Made by a program: the position numbers and the translations under genes
DNA from: Burkholderiales bacterium
GTDB lineage: Bacteria > Pseudomonadota > Gammaproteobacteria > Burkholderiales > SG8-41
Reading direction: 5' to 3'
Length of the DNA stretch: 35,242 bases
Assembly: GCA_019746155.1 (NCBI GenBank)
Contig: JAIESJ010000049.1
Coordinates: forward strand, 1-35,242
Shown: positions 1 through 7,175 of the stretch, in pieces
Numbering within the stretch: position 1 is the first letter of the stretch
Layout of the letters: every line of letters starts with the position of its first letter
The notes under the pieces: generated by a model
Database searches by the model: none
What the model saw: only the letters and a program-made list of their open reading frames with translations
What the model was told of the DNA's origin: nothing

Positions 1-53
1 CCGCGGACAGCCCTGGGACTGCCGACGCTACTCCCCTCTGCGAGGATGCTCAT

Positions 54-89
54 GTTGCGCGCGCTGCCGCTGACGGCGGCGCGCGCAAC
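54..89. repeat. Perfect GC-rich stem-loop
   Basis: Arms at 54-69 and 74-89 pair over 16 bp with a single G-T wobble, closing a CTGA loop. The stem is made mostly of CG alternation. No T-tract follows on either strand, so it is not a clear intrinsic terminator. It could be the end of a gene lying to the left of the window, or a dispersed palindromic repeat. The rest of 1-230 shows no convincing coding sequence. Confidence 0.6.
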
Positions 90-234
90 GCATGTCTCAG
101 TCAGAGACGCCTCAGATTATGGGTCGATGGCATGTCGAAATGAAATGAAACTTTGTAATACGATAGATTGATATCCATGTACGTTTTCCGCGTTCTTAAT
201 GCCGTCCATTAAGTAACATAATGCATGGCCTGGC

Positions 235-263
235 TTGACGCGGGTAAATTGGCTGTGTTAAAA
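235..263 (+). promoter_or_regulatory. Sigma-70-type promoter for the riboswitch leader
   Basis: TTGACG at 235-240 is separated by 17 bp from TTAAAA at 258-263. Both hexamers are near consensus and spacing is optimal. Transcription would begin near 270, about 30 nt before the aptamer, which fits a riboswitch leader. Inferred from sequence match only. Confidence 0.6.
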
Positions 264-297
264 ACTGGCTGCGTTCCGGGATCCGGATACGCCCCTC

Positions 298-415
298 CAA
301 AGGGGAGTAGCTTTAGTGGCGCCATTGAAGCGCCATTCAGCAGGGCCGTCATTACGGGACTTGAGGGTCCCCGGTCCTGTTGGCAACGAAAGCGTTGTAA
401 GCGAGACCTTTGCCC
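298..415 (+). promoter_or_regulatory. yybP-ykoY (manganese) riboswitch aptamer
   Basis: The conserved yybP-ykoY elements appear in order: GGGGAGTAGC at 302-311 (loop L1), a P2 hairpin TGGCGC/GCGCCA at 317-322/330-335, the GTCATTACGG block starting at 348, the CCGG...TGTTGGC segment around 371-384, a small CAACG/CGTTG hairpin at 384-388/393-397, and the closing GCGAGACCTTTG at 401-412. Helix P1 is formed by CAAAGG (298-303) with CCTTTG (407-412). This class binds Mn2+ and normally controls manganese exporters (MntP, TerC-type, GDT1-type, P-type ATPases). The P1 3' strand is also the 5' arm of the terminator at 405-430, so ligand-stabilised P1 should prevent termination: an ON switch. The first gene downstream is a LysR regulator, which is atypical. 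Confidence 0.9.
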
Positions 416-436
416 AGATGGGTAAAGGTCTTTTTT
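405..436 (+). terminator. Intrinsic terminator forming the riboswitch expression platform
   Basis: An 11-bp stem (405-415 with 420-430, one G-T wobble, AGAT loop) is followed directly by six T residues. Its left arm contains the riboswitch P1 3' strand (407-412), so the aptamer and terminator are mutually exclusive structures. Confidence 0.88.
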
Positions 437-440
437 ATTT

Positions 441-480
441 GCGGCCTTCGCCCGTCAGAGGTGAAGGCCGCATTGCTTTT
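441..480 (+). terminator. Second hairpin downstream of the riboswitch
   Basis: GCGGCCTTC (441-449) pairs with GAAGGCCGC (463-471), extendable by three pairs inward, followed by ATTGCTTTT. It could be a back-up terminator or a leader hairpin in front of the LysR gene. No Shine-Dalgarno sequence lies within it. Confidence 0.5.
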
Positions 481-544
481 GGGCATACCATAACGTGCCC
501 CGCATGCGGATTTAATCACCGTTATTGATGACGTGAGGCGATCC

Positions 545-1498
545 ATGCAACCCAGCAAAATTCGACGCTATCTCAAGCACGGCACGCTGCCGCAACTGAG
601 CGTGTTCGAGGCCGTTGCGCGCCACGGCAGCTTCACTCGTGCCGCCGAGGAACTCTACATGGCACAGCCGACCGTTTCGGTGCAGATAAGGAAGCTCGCC
701 GAAACCGTCGGGCTGCCGTTGTTCGAGCAGATTGGCAAGCAGATACATCTCACGGAAGCCGGACGCGAGCTCTACGCCGCATGCCACGAGATATTCAGCA
801 CACTGCACGGCGTCGAGAGCACGCTCTCCGATATCCGCGGCCTTAAATGCGGGCGCCTGCAGCTGGCGGCGAGCACCACGGGAAAATATTTTGCCCCGCG
901 CATGCTCGCAGGGTTCGTGCAACGTCATCCCGGCATCGAGGTGTCACTCCAGATCCATCCCCGCGAAACGCTGATTGAACGCATGGCGCAAAACGCCGAC
1001 GACCTCTATATCTTCGCCAATCCGCCCACCGATTCGGAGGTTGTGACGCAGATGATCCTGCCCAATCCGATGGTGGTGTTCGCACGCGCCGACCATCCGC
1101 TGGCGCGTGAAAGGAACATCCCGTTCGAGCGCTTCGCCCGGGAGCCATTCCTGATGCGCGAGCCCGGTTCCGGCACGCGCATGGTGGCTCAACAAATCTT
1201 TGAACAACGCGGCGTCAGGCCCTCGGTACGCATGGAACTGTCCACCAACGAGGCGATCAAGCAAGCGATCCTCGCCGGTCTCGGCGTCTCCATCATGTCG
1301 CGCTACACGCTGGGTCTCGGCGTGGCGCAGGACCAGCTCGTCACGCTCGATGTCGAAGGCTTTCCCCTGGAGCGTCACTGGTACTTCGTCTACCCCGTAG
1401 GCAAGCAATTGCCGGTAGTGGCGCAGACATTCATGGATTTCGTGCGCAAGGAAGTCAAGAATCTGGTGCTGGATCACCTGCCCCTGACCAAGCAGTGA
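545..1498 (+). CDS. LysR-family transcriptional regulator, CbbR-like
   Basis: A 317-residue LysR regulator. The N-terminal winged helix (about residues 12-75) carries the typical SFTRAAEELYMAQPTVSVQI recognition helix. The effector-binding domain begins near GRLQLAASTTGKYFAP and resembles CbbR/CysB-type members. The ATG at 545 is preferred over the in-frame GTG at 533 because the GTGAGGCG at 533-540 is a well-spaced ribosome-binding site for it. The gene stands downstream of a manganese riboswitch and two hairpins, so its transcription may depend on Mn2+ unless a separate promoter exists in 480-540. Its target is not evident. The Hdr-like remnant directly downstream could once have been a co-transcribed partner. 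Family assignment is firm; the regulon is unknown. Confidence 0.9.
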   Translation: MQPSKIRRYLKHGTLPQLSVFEAVARHGSFTRAAEELYMAQPTVSVQIRKLAETVGLPLFEQIGKQIHLTEAGRELYAACHEIFSTLHGVESTLSDIRGLKCGRLQLAASTTGKYFAPRMLAGFVQRHPGIEVSLQIHPRETLIERMAQNADDLYIFANPPTDSEVVTQMILPNPMVVFARADHPLARERNIPFERFAREPFLMREPGSGTRMVAQQIFEQRGVRPSVRMELSTNEAIKQAILAGLGVSIMSRYTLGLGVAQDQLVTLDVEGFPLERHWYFVYPVGKQLPVVAQTFMDFVRKEVKNLVLDHLPLTKQ

Positions 1499-1529
1499 TG
1501 CCGCGGGGATTCGATAGCCGTACCAGGAC

Positions 1530-2074
1530 CCGGCAGACACCGGCGTGGACCAGATGATCGCTGCGGTCAGCGCCGAGAAACGCATCAAGGTCTATCTGAA
1601 TTCCGTGATCGCCAGGACCAGCGGCGCACCCGGACGCTTTTCTGTCGAAATCGCCGCCGAATCGGGCGGCATCACCACCGAAGAGGTGGGCGCCATCGTG
1701 CAGGCCTCGGGATTCACGACTTACGATGCCGGCAAACTTCCCGAATTCGCCTACGGCAAGACGCCGAACGTCGTCGATCAGGCCGGCCTGGAGAAGCTGG
1801 CAAAAGAAGCCGCCGCCCAGGGCGCGCCGCGCATCCGCGTTCGGGCGATCTGTCGTTTCCGATCGTGCGCCTCGAAGGCTGCACGCAGTGCAAACGCTGC
1901 ACCGTGGAGTGCCCGTTCGGCCCGTACTGGGAGCACTCTCCGCAGAAAATCTTCATGATGATCCGCGCGGGAAAGCGCGAGGAAGTGCTCAGATCCGATT
2001 CGATGTGGATGTGCACCTCGTGCTACAATGGCGTGGTGCGCTGCCCGCGCCAGCTGCCGATCACCCAGAAATAG
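1530..2074 (+). pseudogene. Heterodisulfide-reductase-like remnant (HdrA tail joined to HdrC head)
   Basis: Two adjacent pieces of an Hdr/Qmo-type electron-transfer system are recognisable. Frame one (from about 1545) encodes roughly 90 residues resembling the middle of HdrA/QmoA (KVYLNSVIARTSGAPGRFSV, then YDAGKLPEFAYGKTPNVV). Its FAD-binding N-terminus is missing. Near 1840 the homology shifts to another frame, which encodes a ferredoxin-like CTQCKRCTVECP cluster and a second CTSC motif as in HdrC (from about 1862), ending early at 2074. No ORF joins the pieces, and each half is much shorter than its family. I read this as a decayed, internally deleted hdr locus. A sequencing indel could explain the frame change but not the missing ends. 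Confidence 0.7.
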
Positions 2075-2148
2075 CAAATCTCGAAATAACCGAGATACTG
2101 GCTACGTAACATGCGGGCCGAACTCATCACCATTCTCCGGAGGCTTAA

Positions 2149-2958
2149 GTGACGGCCACCCCAACTGCCACCGAACCCGCCGACCCGCCGGTCCTGCTGC
2201 GCGCCGACGCCGACGGCATCACCACGCTCATTCTCAACCGTCCGCAGCAGTACAACGCGCTGTCCTCGGCGCTGCTGATCGAGCTGCAGGCGGCGATCGA
2301 CGCGATTGCGCGCGACGAGTCGGTGCGGGTCGTCGTCATCGCCGGCACCGGCAAGGCGTTCTGCGCCGGGCACGACCTCAAGGAAATGCGCGCCCATGCC
2401 GACCGCAAATTCATCAAGGACGTGTTCCAGCGCTGCAGCCGCCTGATGCTGAGCCTGACGCGCCTGCCCCAGCCGGTGATCGCGCGCGCCCACGGCATCG
2501 TCGCCGCAGCCGGTTGCCAGCTCGTCGCGCAATGCGACCTGGCAGTGGCGGCCGAGGGGGCGCGCTTTGCGACTTCGGGCATCAACGTCGGACTGTTCTG
2601 CGCCACGCCCGGCGTCGCGCTCACACGCAACATCTCGCGCAAGCGGGCGATGGAAATGCTGATGACGGGGGATTTCATCGACGCCGATACCGCGCTCGCC
2701 TACGGACTCATCAACCGCGTCGTGCCACTGGACGCACTGGACGCCGAAGTGAAGAAGCTCGCGCAATCTATCATCGCCAAGACGCCGGTCGCGGTCGCCG
2801 CCGGCAAGAAAATTTTCTACGAGCAGATCGAGGCCGGACTGGAGCAGGCCTACGAGCTTGCGTCCGAAACCATGGTTTGCAACATGATGACCGAGGATGC
2901 GGCCGAAGGGATAGACGCTTTCATGCAGAAGCGCAAGCCGCAGTGGAAAGGAAAATGA
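2149..2958 (+). CDS. Enoyl-CoA hydratase/isomerase (crotonase)-family protein
   Basis: A 269-residue crotonase-fold protein starting at GTG 2149 behind CCGGAGG. The oxyanion-hole segment AFCAGHDLKEM (about 70-80) and the second turn GIVAAAGCQLVAQCDLAVAA (116-135) are clear. Classical enoyl-CoA hydratases use two glutamates, one in GGGCE and one in the PE of the next loop. Here these positions read GCQ (Gln124) and SGINVGL (Asn146), as in the ECHDC3-like branch. It should bind an acyl-CoA thioester, but simple hydration is doubtful. No beta-oxidation partner gene lies nearby, and it appears monocistronic. Confidence 0.88.
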   Translation: MTATPTATEPADPPVLLRADADGITTLILNRPQQYNALSSALLIELQAAIDAIARDESVRVVVIAGTGKAFCAGHDLKEMRAHADRKFIKDVFQRCSRLMLSLTRLPQPVIARAHGIVAAAGCQLVAQCDLAVAAEGARFATSGINVGLFCATPGVALTRNISRKRAMEMLMTGDFIDADTALAYGLINRVVPLDALDAEVKKLAQSIIAKTPVAVAAGKKIFYEQIEAGLEQAYELASETMVCNMMTEDAAEGIDAFMQKRKPQWKGK

Positions 2959-3042
2959 AACGGTGTGGTCCAAGCGCCTTCCGCGTTCCACCGTCATCAC
3001 GTATCATATTGATTTATTTATATTTTTTTCTGATGCGCCGCT

Positions 3043-3072
3043 CTTGAAACCACGCTATTCCGCCCCCAGTTT
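3043..3072 (+). promoter_or_regulatory. Sigma-32 (RpoH)-like promoter of hsp20
   Basis: CTTGAAA at 3043-3049 and CCCCAGTTT at 3064-3072 match the heat-shock consensus (CTTGAA, 13-17 bp, CCCCATNT) with a 15-bp gap measured from CTTGAA. It lies about 70 bp upstream of the small heat-shock gene, as expected for its function. Confidence 0.65.
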
Positions 3073-3143
3073 TACGGGCAGGAGCGCGAGGTACCATCGT
3101 ATCCGCCGCTCCGTGGTCTTTAAGCAATTGGAGGTGATTTTTT

Positions 3144-3602
3144 ATGGCAAACATCACGACTTACAGTCCGTTTGAAGAAATTGCGCGCTTCAATCCGCTC
3201 GACGATCCGTTCGAAGATCTTTTCCGCGGTTTCTTCGTGCGGCCGTTGGCACTGGAGTCGCGCATGTGGGGACAGTCCGCGCCGTTCAGGATGGACGTCA
3301 CGGAGAACGATAAGGAGTATCGCGTCGTGGCCGAAATACCGGGCGTGCGCAAGGAAGACATCAGCGTCACCATCGACGGTGATCAGGTCTCCATCGCGGC
3401 GGAAGTAAAGCGCGAGAAAGACGTCAAGGACGACGAGAAGGCGCTGTGGTCCGAACGCCACTACGGCAAGCTGTACCGCGCATTCACCCTCGGTCACGAA
3501 ATCGACCAGGCAAATGCGCAAGCCAAGTATACCGATGGCGTGCTCGAACTGACGCTGCCCAAGTCGGAGTCGGCGTCAGGCAAGCGGGTCACAGTACATT
3601 GA
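3144..3602 (+). CDS. Hsp20/alpha-crystallin small heat-shock protein
   Basis: A 152-residue ATP-independent holdase that should bind unfolding proteins in the cytoplasm. The N-terminal arm (1-50) contains FNPLDDPFEDLFRGFF. The alpha-crystallin domain (about 51-142) has the conserved core A-x-x-x-N-G-V-L variant KYTDGVLELTLPK. The C-terminal V-T-V is the I/V-x-I/V tail used for oligomerisation. The ATG is preceded by TTGGAGGTG. It is transcribed alone from a sigma-32-like promoter and ends at a strong terminator shared with convergent htpG. It differs clearly from the three Hsp20 proteins at 25.5-26.9 kb. Confidence 0.95.
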   Translation: MANITTYSPFEEIARFNPLDDPFEDLFRGFFVRPLALESRMWGQSAPFRMDVTENDKEYRVVAEIPGVRKEDISVTIDGDQVSIAAEVKREKDVKDDEKALWSERHYGKLYRAFTLGHEIDQANAQAKYTDGVLELTLPKSESASGKRVTVH

Positions 3603-3621
3603 TCGCCCGTTGACCTCTCGC

Positions 3622-3650
3622 AAAAGCGGCCCGGAGGGGCCGCTTTTTTA
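3622..3650. terminator. Intrinsic terminator between convergent hsp20 and htpG
   Basis: AAAAGCGGCCC (3622-3632) pairs perfectly with GGGCCGCTTTT (3637-3647) around a GGAG loop, ending in seven Ts on the plus strand. On the minus strand the A-run gives a short T tract, so it may also work for htpG. Confidence 0.88.
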
Positions 3651-3719
3651 TTGCCGTCATGCAAGACAGCGGACCGACGGCAAGCGGACGCGCCGCGCCG
3701 CTTAAGGCGGCGTTGACCT

Positions 3720-5630
3720 CTATTTTCCGCCCCACGCCAGCATCAACTGATTGAGCCGCTTGACGAACCCCGCCGGGTCTTCGAGCTGGCCGCCCTCGGC
3801 CAGCAGCGACTGATCGAACAGAATCTGGACGAGGTCGTTGAAGCGCTCGCCCCGCGCTTCTTCCCTGAGCCGCAGCACCAGCGGGTGATGCGGGTTGATT
3901 TCGAGAATGGGCTTCGAGGCCGGCACCTTCTGTCCGGCCGCCTTGAGCAGGCGCTGGAGGTTGGCATTCAAGTCGTGTTCGTCGGCCACCAGGCACGCCG
4001 GCGATTCGGTGAGCCGCAGCGTGACACGCACGTCCTTGACGCGCTCGCCGAGCGTCTTTCTGATTTTCTCGACGAGTTCCCTGAATTCCCCCGCCTCTTT
4101 TTCCTGCTCTTTTTTCTCCGTCTCGTCCTCGAGCCGGCCCAGTTCCAGCCGGCCCTTCGCGACCGACTGCAGCGGCTTGCCCTCGAACTCGGTCAGGTGC
4201 GACGCCACCCACTCATCGACGCGGTCGTAGAGGAGCAGCACTTCCACACCCTTCTTGCGGAAAATCTCGAGATGCGGACTGTTCTTCGCCGCGGCGAAGC
4301 TCTCGGCGGTGATGTAGTAGATTTTCTCTTGGCCCGGTTTCATGCGCGAGACATAGTCGGCAAGCGACACCACCTGTTCCTCGGCGTCCTTGTGCGTGGA
4401 GGCAAAGCGCAGCAGTCTGGCGATGCGCTCGCGGTTGGCGTGGTCTTCGCCCACGCCCTCCTTGAACACCAGCCCGAATTCCTTCCAGAAGGTCGCGAAC
4501 TTCTCCCTGTGGTTCTCGGCCAGGTCCTCGATCATCGACAACACGCGCTTCACCGACCCGGCGCGGATGGCTTCGATGTCCTTGGACTCCTGCAGGATTT
4601 CGCGCGATACGTTGAGCGGCAGATCATTGGAATCGATCACGCCGCGCACGAAGCGCAGATACGCCGGCAGCAGGCGCTCGGCATCGTCCATGATGAATAC
4701 GCGGCGCACGTAGAGCTTGACGCCGCGCCGGTGCTCGCGGTCCCACAGGTCAAACGGCGCGTGCGACGGGATATAGAGCAGCTGGGTGTATTCCTTCCGG
4801 CCTTCGACGCGGTTGTGCGAATAGGCGAGCGGCGCCTCGAAATCGTGCGCCACATGCTTGTAGAACTCGTGGTACTGCTCCTCGGTGATTTCGGACTTGG
4901 GCCGCGCCCACAACGCGCTTGCCTGGTTAACGGTCTCGTCCTCGTCGGTGAGCTTGTTCTTGCCCGAATCCTTGTCCCATTCCTCTTTTTTCATCACGAT
5001 CGGCAGCGTGATGTGGTCGGAATACTTGCGGATGATCGAGCGCAGGCGATAGCCGTTGAGAAGCTCGTCCTCGCCTTCGCGCAGATGCAGCGTGACCTCG
5101 GTGCCGCGCGCCGCCTTTTCCACGGTTTCGATGGTGTACTCGCCGCTGCCGTCGGATTCCCATCTCACGCCATGCTCGGCGGTCAGCCCCGCGCGGCGGG
5201 TGGTGAGCGTCACCTTGTCGGCGACGATGAACGATGAATAGAAGCCCACGCCGAACTGGCCGATGAGATGCGCGTCCTTGGCCTCGTCTCCGGTCAGCCG
5301 CTGGAAGAACTCGCGCGTGCCCGACTTGGCGATGGTGCCGATATGTTCGATCACTTCCTGGCGCGACATGCCGATGCCGTTGTCGGATACCGTGATGGTG
5401 CGCGCCTTCGGGTCGTAGGCGATCCGGATTTTCAGCTCGGCATCGTTCTCGTAGAGCGCCTTGTCGGTGAGCGCCTCGAATCTGAGCTTATCGCAGGCGT
5501 CCGAAGCGTTTGAAACCAGCTCCCTCAGGAAAATCTCCTTGTTGCTGTACAGGGAGTGGATCATCAGGTTGAGCAGCTGTTTGACTTCGGCCTGGAAGCC
5601 TAAAGTCTCCTTGGTCTGGGTTTCTGCCAT
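3720..5630 (-). CDS. htpG: Molecular chaperone HtpG (Hsp90)
   Basis: A 636-residue bacterial Hsp90, close to the usual length. The N-terminal GHKL ATPase domain shows the box motifs [14 protein letters not shown] (about 41-54), DNGIGM (about 99-104) and [11 protein letters not shown] (about 123-133). The middle domain has the conserved [12 protein letters not shown] and [18 protein letters not shown] segments. The C-terminal dimerisation domain is complete. The start is supported by AGGAAAA upstream. A sigma-32-like promoter lies 30-55 bp upstream, matching known heat control of htpG. It is convergent with hsp20 and shares its terminator. Confidence 0.98.
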   Translation of the reverse strand: MAETQTKETLGFQAEVKQLLNLMIHSLYSNKEIFLRELVSNASDACDKLRFEALTDKALYENDAELKIRIAYDPKARTITVSDNGIGMSRQEVIEHIGTIAKSGTREFFQRLTGDEAKDAHLIGQFGVGFYSSFIVADKVTLTTRRAGLTAEHGVRWESDGSGEYTIETVEKAARGTEVTLHLREGEDELLNGYRLRSIIRKYSDHITLPIVMKKEEWDKDSGKNKLTDEDETVNQASALWARPKSEITEEQYHEFYKHVAHDFEAPLAYSHNRVEGRKEYTQLLYIPSHAPFDLWDREHRRGVKLYVRRVFIMDDAERLLPAYLRFVRGVIDSNDLPLNVSREILQESKDIEAIRAGSVKRVLSMIEDLAENHREKFATFWKEFGLVFKEGVGEDHANRERIARLLRFASTHKDAEEQVVSLADYVSRMKPGQEKIYYITAESFAAAKNSPHLEIFRKKGVEVLLLYDRVDEWVASHLTEFEGKPLQSVAKGRLELGRLEDETEKKEQEKEAGEFRELVEKIRKTLGERVKDVRVTLRLTESPACLVADEHDLNANLQRLLKAAGQKVPASKPILEINPHHPLVLRLREEARGERFNDLVQILFDQSLLAEGGQLEDPAGFVKRLNQLMLAWGGK

Positions 5631-5658
5631 TTTTTCCTCGCTAAAACAAACGGTTATA

Positions 5659-5686
5659 TAATTGGGGCAGATGCCCGGATTTCAAG
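5659..5686 (-). promoter_or_regulatory. Sigma-32 (RpoH)-like promoter of htpG
   Basis: Read on the minus strand, CTTGAAA (5686 down to 5680) is followed by 12 bp and CCCCAATTA (5667 down to 5659), giving 13 bp between CTTGAA and CCCC. This is one of the best heat-shock promoter matches in the window and stands directly upstream of htpG. Confidence 0.72.
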
Positions 5687-5780
5687 CCCCGACTGGTCGA
5701 GGCCGGCGGCAGTCGCTGCGGTCTGTAAGTAAGTGCGATATTATCGCGTCTTAATGAGTCCAAAAACCGAGGAGAAAACC

Positions 5781-7112
5781 TTGAAATCTCTGCTTTCGAT
5801 CAAGTCCTGGCTGGCTGCAGTGGCACTCAGCGTGTTCTGTACAACGGCATATGCGCAACAAGTATTGTCGATCGTTACCTCATTCCCCAAAGACCTGACC
5901 GAGGTTTACAAAAAAGCCTTTGAAACGCGCAATCCCGGCGTCAAGGTCGAAATCCTCAACAAGGGCACCTCGGCCGGCGTGGCCTATGTGCGCGAAGCGC
6001 CCGCCAACAACAAACCGGACATTTTCTGGGCCTCGGCCCCCGACGCCTTCGAGGTGCTGGCGAAAGACGGGCTGCTCGCCAAATACGACGGCAGGAATCC
6101 GGCCGTGCCGGCCAGGATCGGCGCCTATCCGGTCAACGACCCGAAAGGCTATTACTACGGGCAGGCGCTCGCCGGCTACGGCCTGATGTGGAACACGCGC
6201 TACATGAAAGCCAACAAGCTGCCCGAGCCCAGGGAATGGGCGGACCTCACCAAGCCGGTGTACTTCGGACATGTCGCCATCTCCTCGCCGTCGCGCTCCG
6301 GCACCACCCACCTCACCGTGGAAACCATCCTGCAGGGCGAAGGCTGGGAAAAGGGCTGGCGCCAGATGCTGCAGATCGCCGGCAACTGCGCCGCGATCAC
6401 TGAAAGGAGCTTCGGCGTGCCCGACGGCGTCAATAACGGCCAGTTCGGCATCGGCCTGGTCATCGACTTCTTCGGCCTGTCGGCCAAGGCTTCCGGCTTC
6501 CCCGTCGAATTCGTCTATCCCTCGGTCACCGCCATCGTGCCGGCCAACATCGGCCTGATCGCCAACGCCAAAAATGCCGAACTGGGCAAGAAATTCATCG
6601 CCTTCACGCTGTCGGAAGAAGGCCAGCAATTGTTGCTTGAGCCCAAAATCAGCCGCCTGCCGGTACTGCCCGCCATTTACGCCAAGGCACCCAAGGATTA
6701 TCCCAACCCGTACGGCGGCAAGATCAAGGCCAAGGTCAACTTCGATTCGGAACTGTCCGAGTCGCGCTACTACGTGGTGAGTTCGATTTTCGACCAGACC
6801 ATCACCTTCCGCCACAAGGAGCTGGTCGCCGCCACCCGGGCCATCAACGAGGCCGCCGCCAAGCTCGCCGGCAAGTCCAATCCGCAGGCGCAGAAACTGC
6901 TCGCCGAAGCGCGCGAACTGGCCTATACCCCTGTGGTTTCCGAGGAGAAATCCAGGGACAAGGCCTTCCTGGCGCTGTTCCGCGACACCAAGCGCGACGC
7001 GCTGAAGACCAAGCAGCTGACCGGTCTGGAAGAATACTGGAATAGCACTGCGCGCAAGAACTATGCCAGGGCGGTCGAGCTCGCCAACCAGGCGGCAACT
7101 CTCGCCAAATAA
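5781..7112 (+). CDS. Periplasmic substrate-binding protein of an ABC importer (Fe3+/polyamine-type)
   Basis: A 443-residue extracellular solute-binding protein. The start is placed at TTG 5781 because GAGGAG (5769-5774) precedes it at ideal spacing and a clean signal peptide follows (charged MKSLLSIKSW, hydrophobic core, cleavage after AYA); longer in-frame starts at 5733 or 5754 lack these. The mature part opens with LSIVTSFPKDLTEVYKKAF, the periplasmic-binding-protein family 1 pattern seen in AfuA/FbpA- and PotD-like proteins. A C-terminal extension of about 100 residues beyond the usual length is helical. It heads an operon with a fused permease and an ATPase; DUF3422 lies between. The ligand cannot be read from the sequence: ferric iron, polyamine and phosphonate are all possible. 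Confidence 0.9.
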   Translation: MKSLLSIKSWLAAVALSVFCTTAYAQQVLSIVTSFPKDLTEVYKKAFETRNPGVKVEILNKGTSAGVAYVREAPANNKPDIFWASAPDAFEVLAKDGLLAKYDGRNPAVPARIGAYPVNDPKGYYYGQALAGYGLMWNTRYMKANKLPEPREWADLTKPVYFGHVAISSPSRSGTTHLTVETILQGEGWEKGWRQMLQIAGNCAAITERSFGVPDGVNNGQFGIGLVIDFFGLSAKASGFPVEFVYPSVTAIVPANIGLIANAKNAELGKKFIAFTLSEEGQQLLLEPKISRLPVLPAIYAKAPKDYPNPYGGKIKAKVNFDSELSESRYYVVSSIFDQTITFRHKELVAATRAINEAAAKLAGKSNPQAQKLLAEARELAYTPVVSEEKSRDKAFLALFRDTKRDALKTKQLTGLEEYWNSTARKNYARAVELANQAATLAK

Positions 7113-7175
7113 ATCCCAGTCCGAACACAGGGAGAGGTTCTTGAAAGCACTCAGGCCCGCGGCGGCGCGGCTCGA

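Noticed and set aside
316-528. Small ORF within the riboswitch leader
   Set aside because: It crosses the aptamer, the terminator and the second hairpin, has no ribosome-binding site, and its sequence is explained by RNA structure.
2028-3047. 339-codon frame overlapping the crotonase gene
   Set aside because: The crotonase frame has clear motifs and a ribosome-binding site; the other frame lacks both.
3885-5237. 450-codon open frame opposite htpG
   Set aside because: HtpG covers the whole stretch with unmistakable motifs; the opposite frame has no recognisable family.
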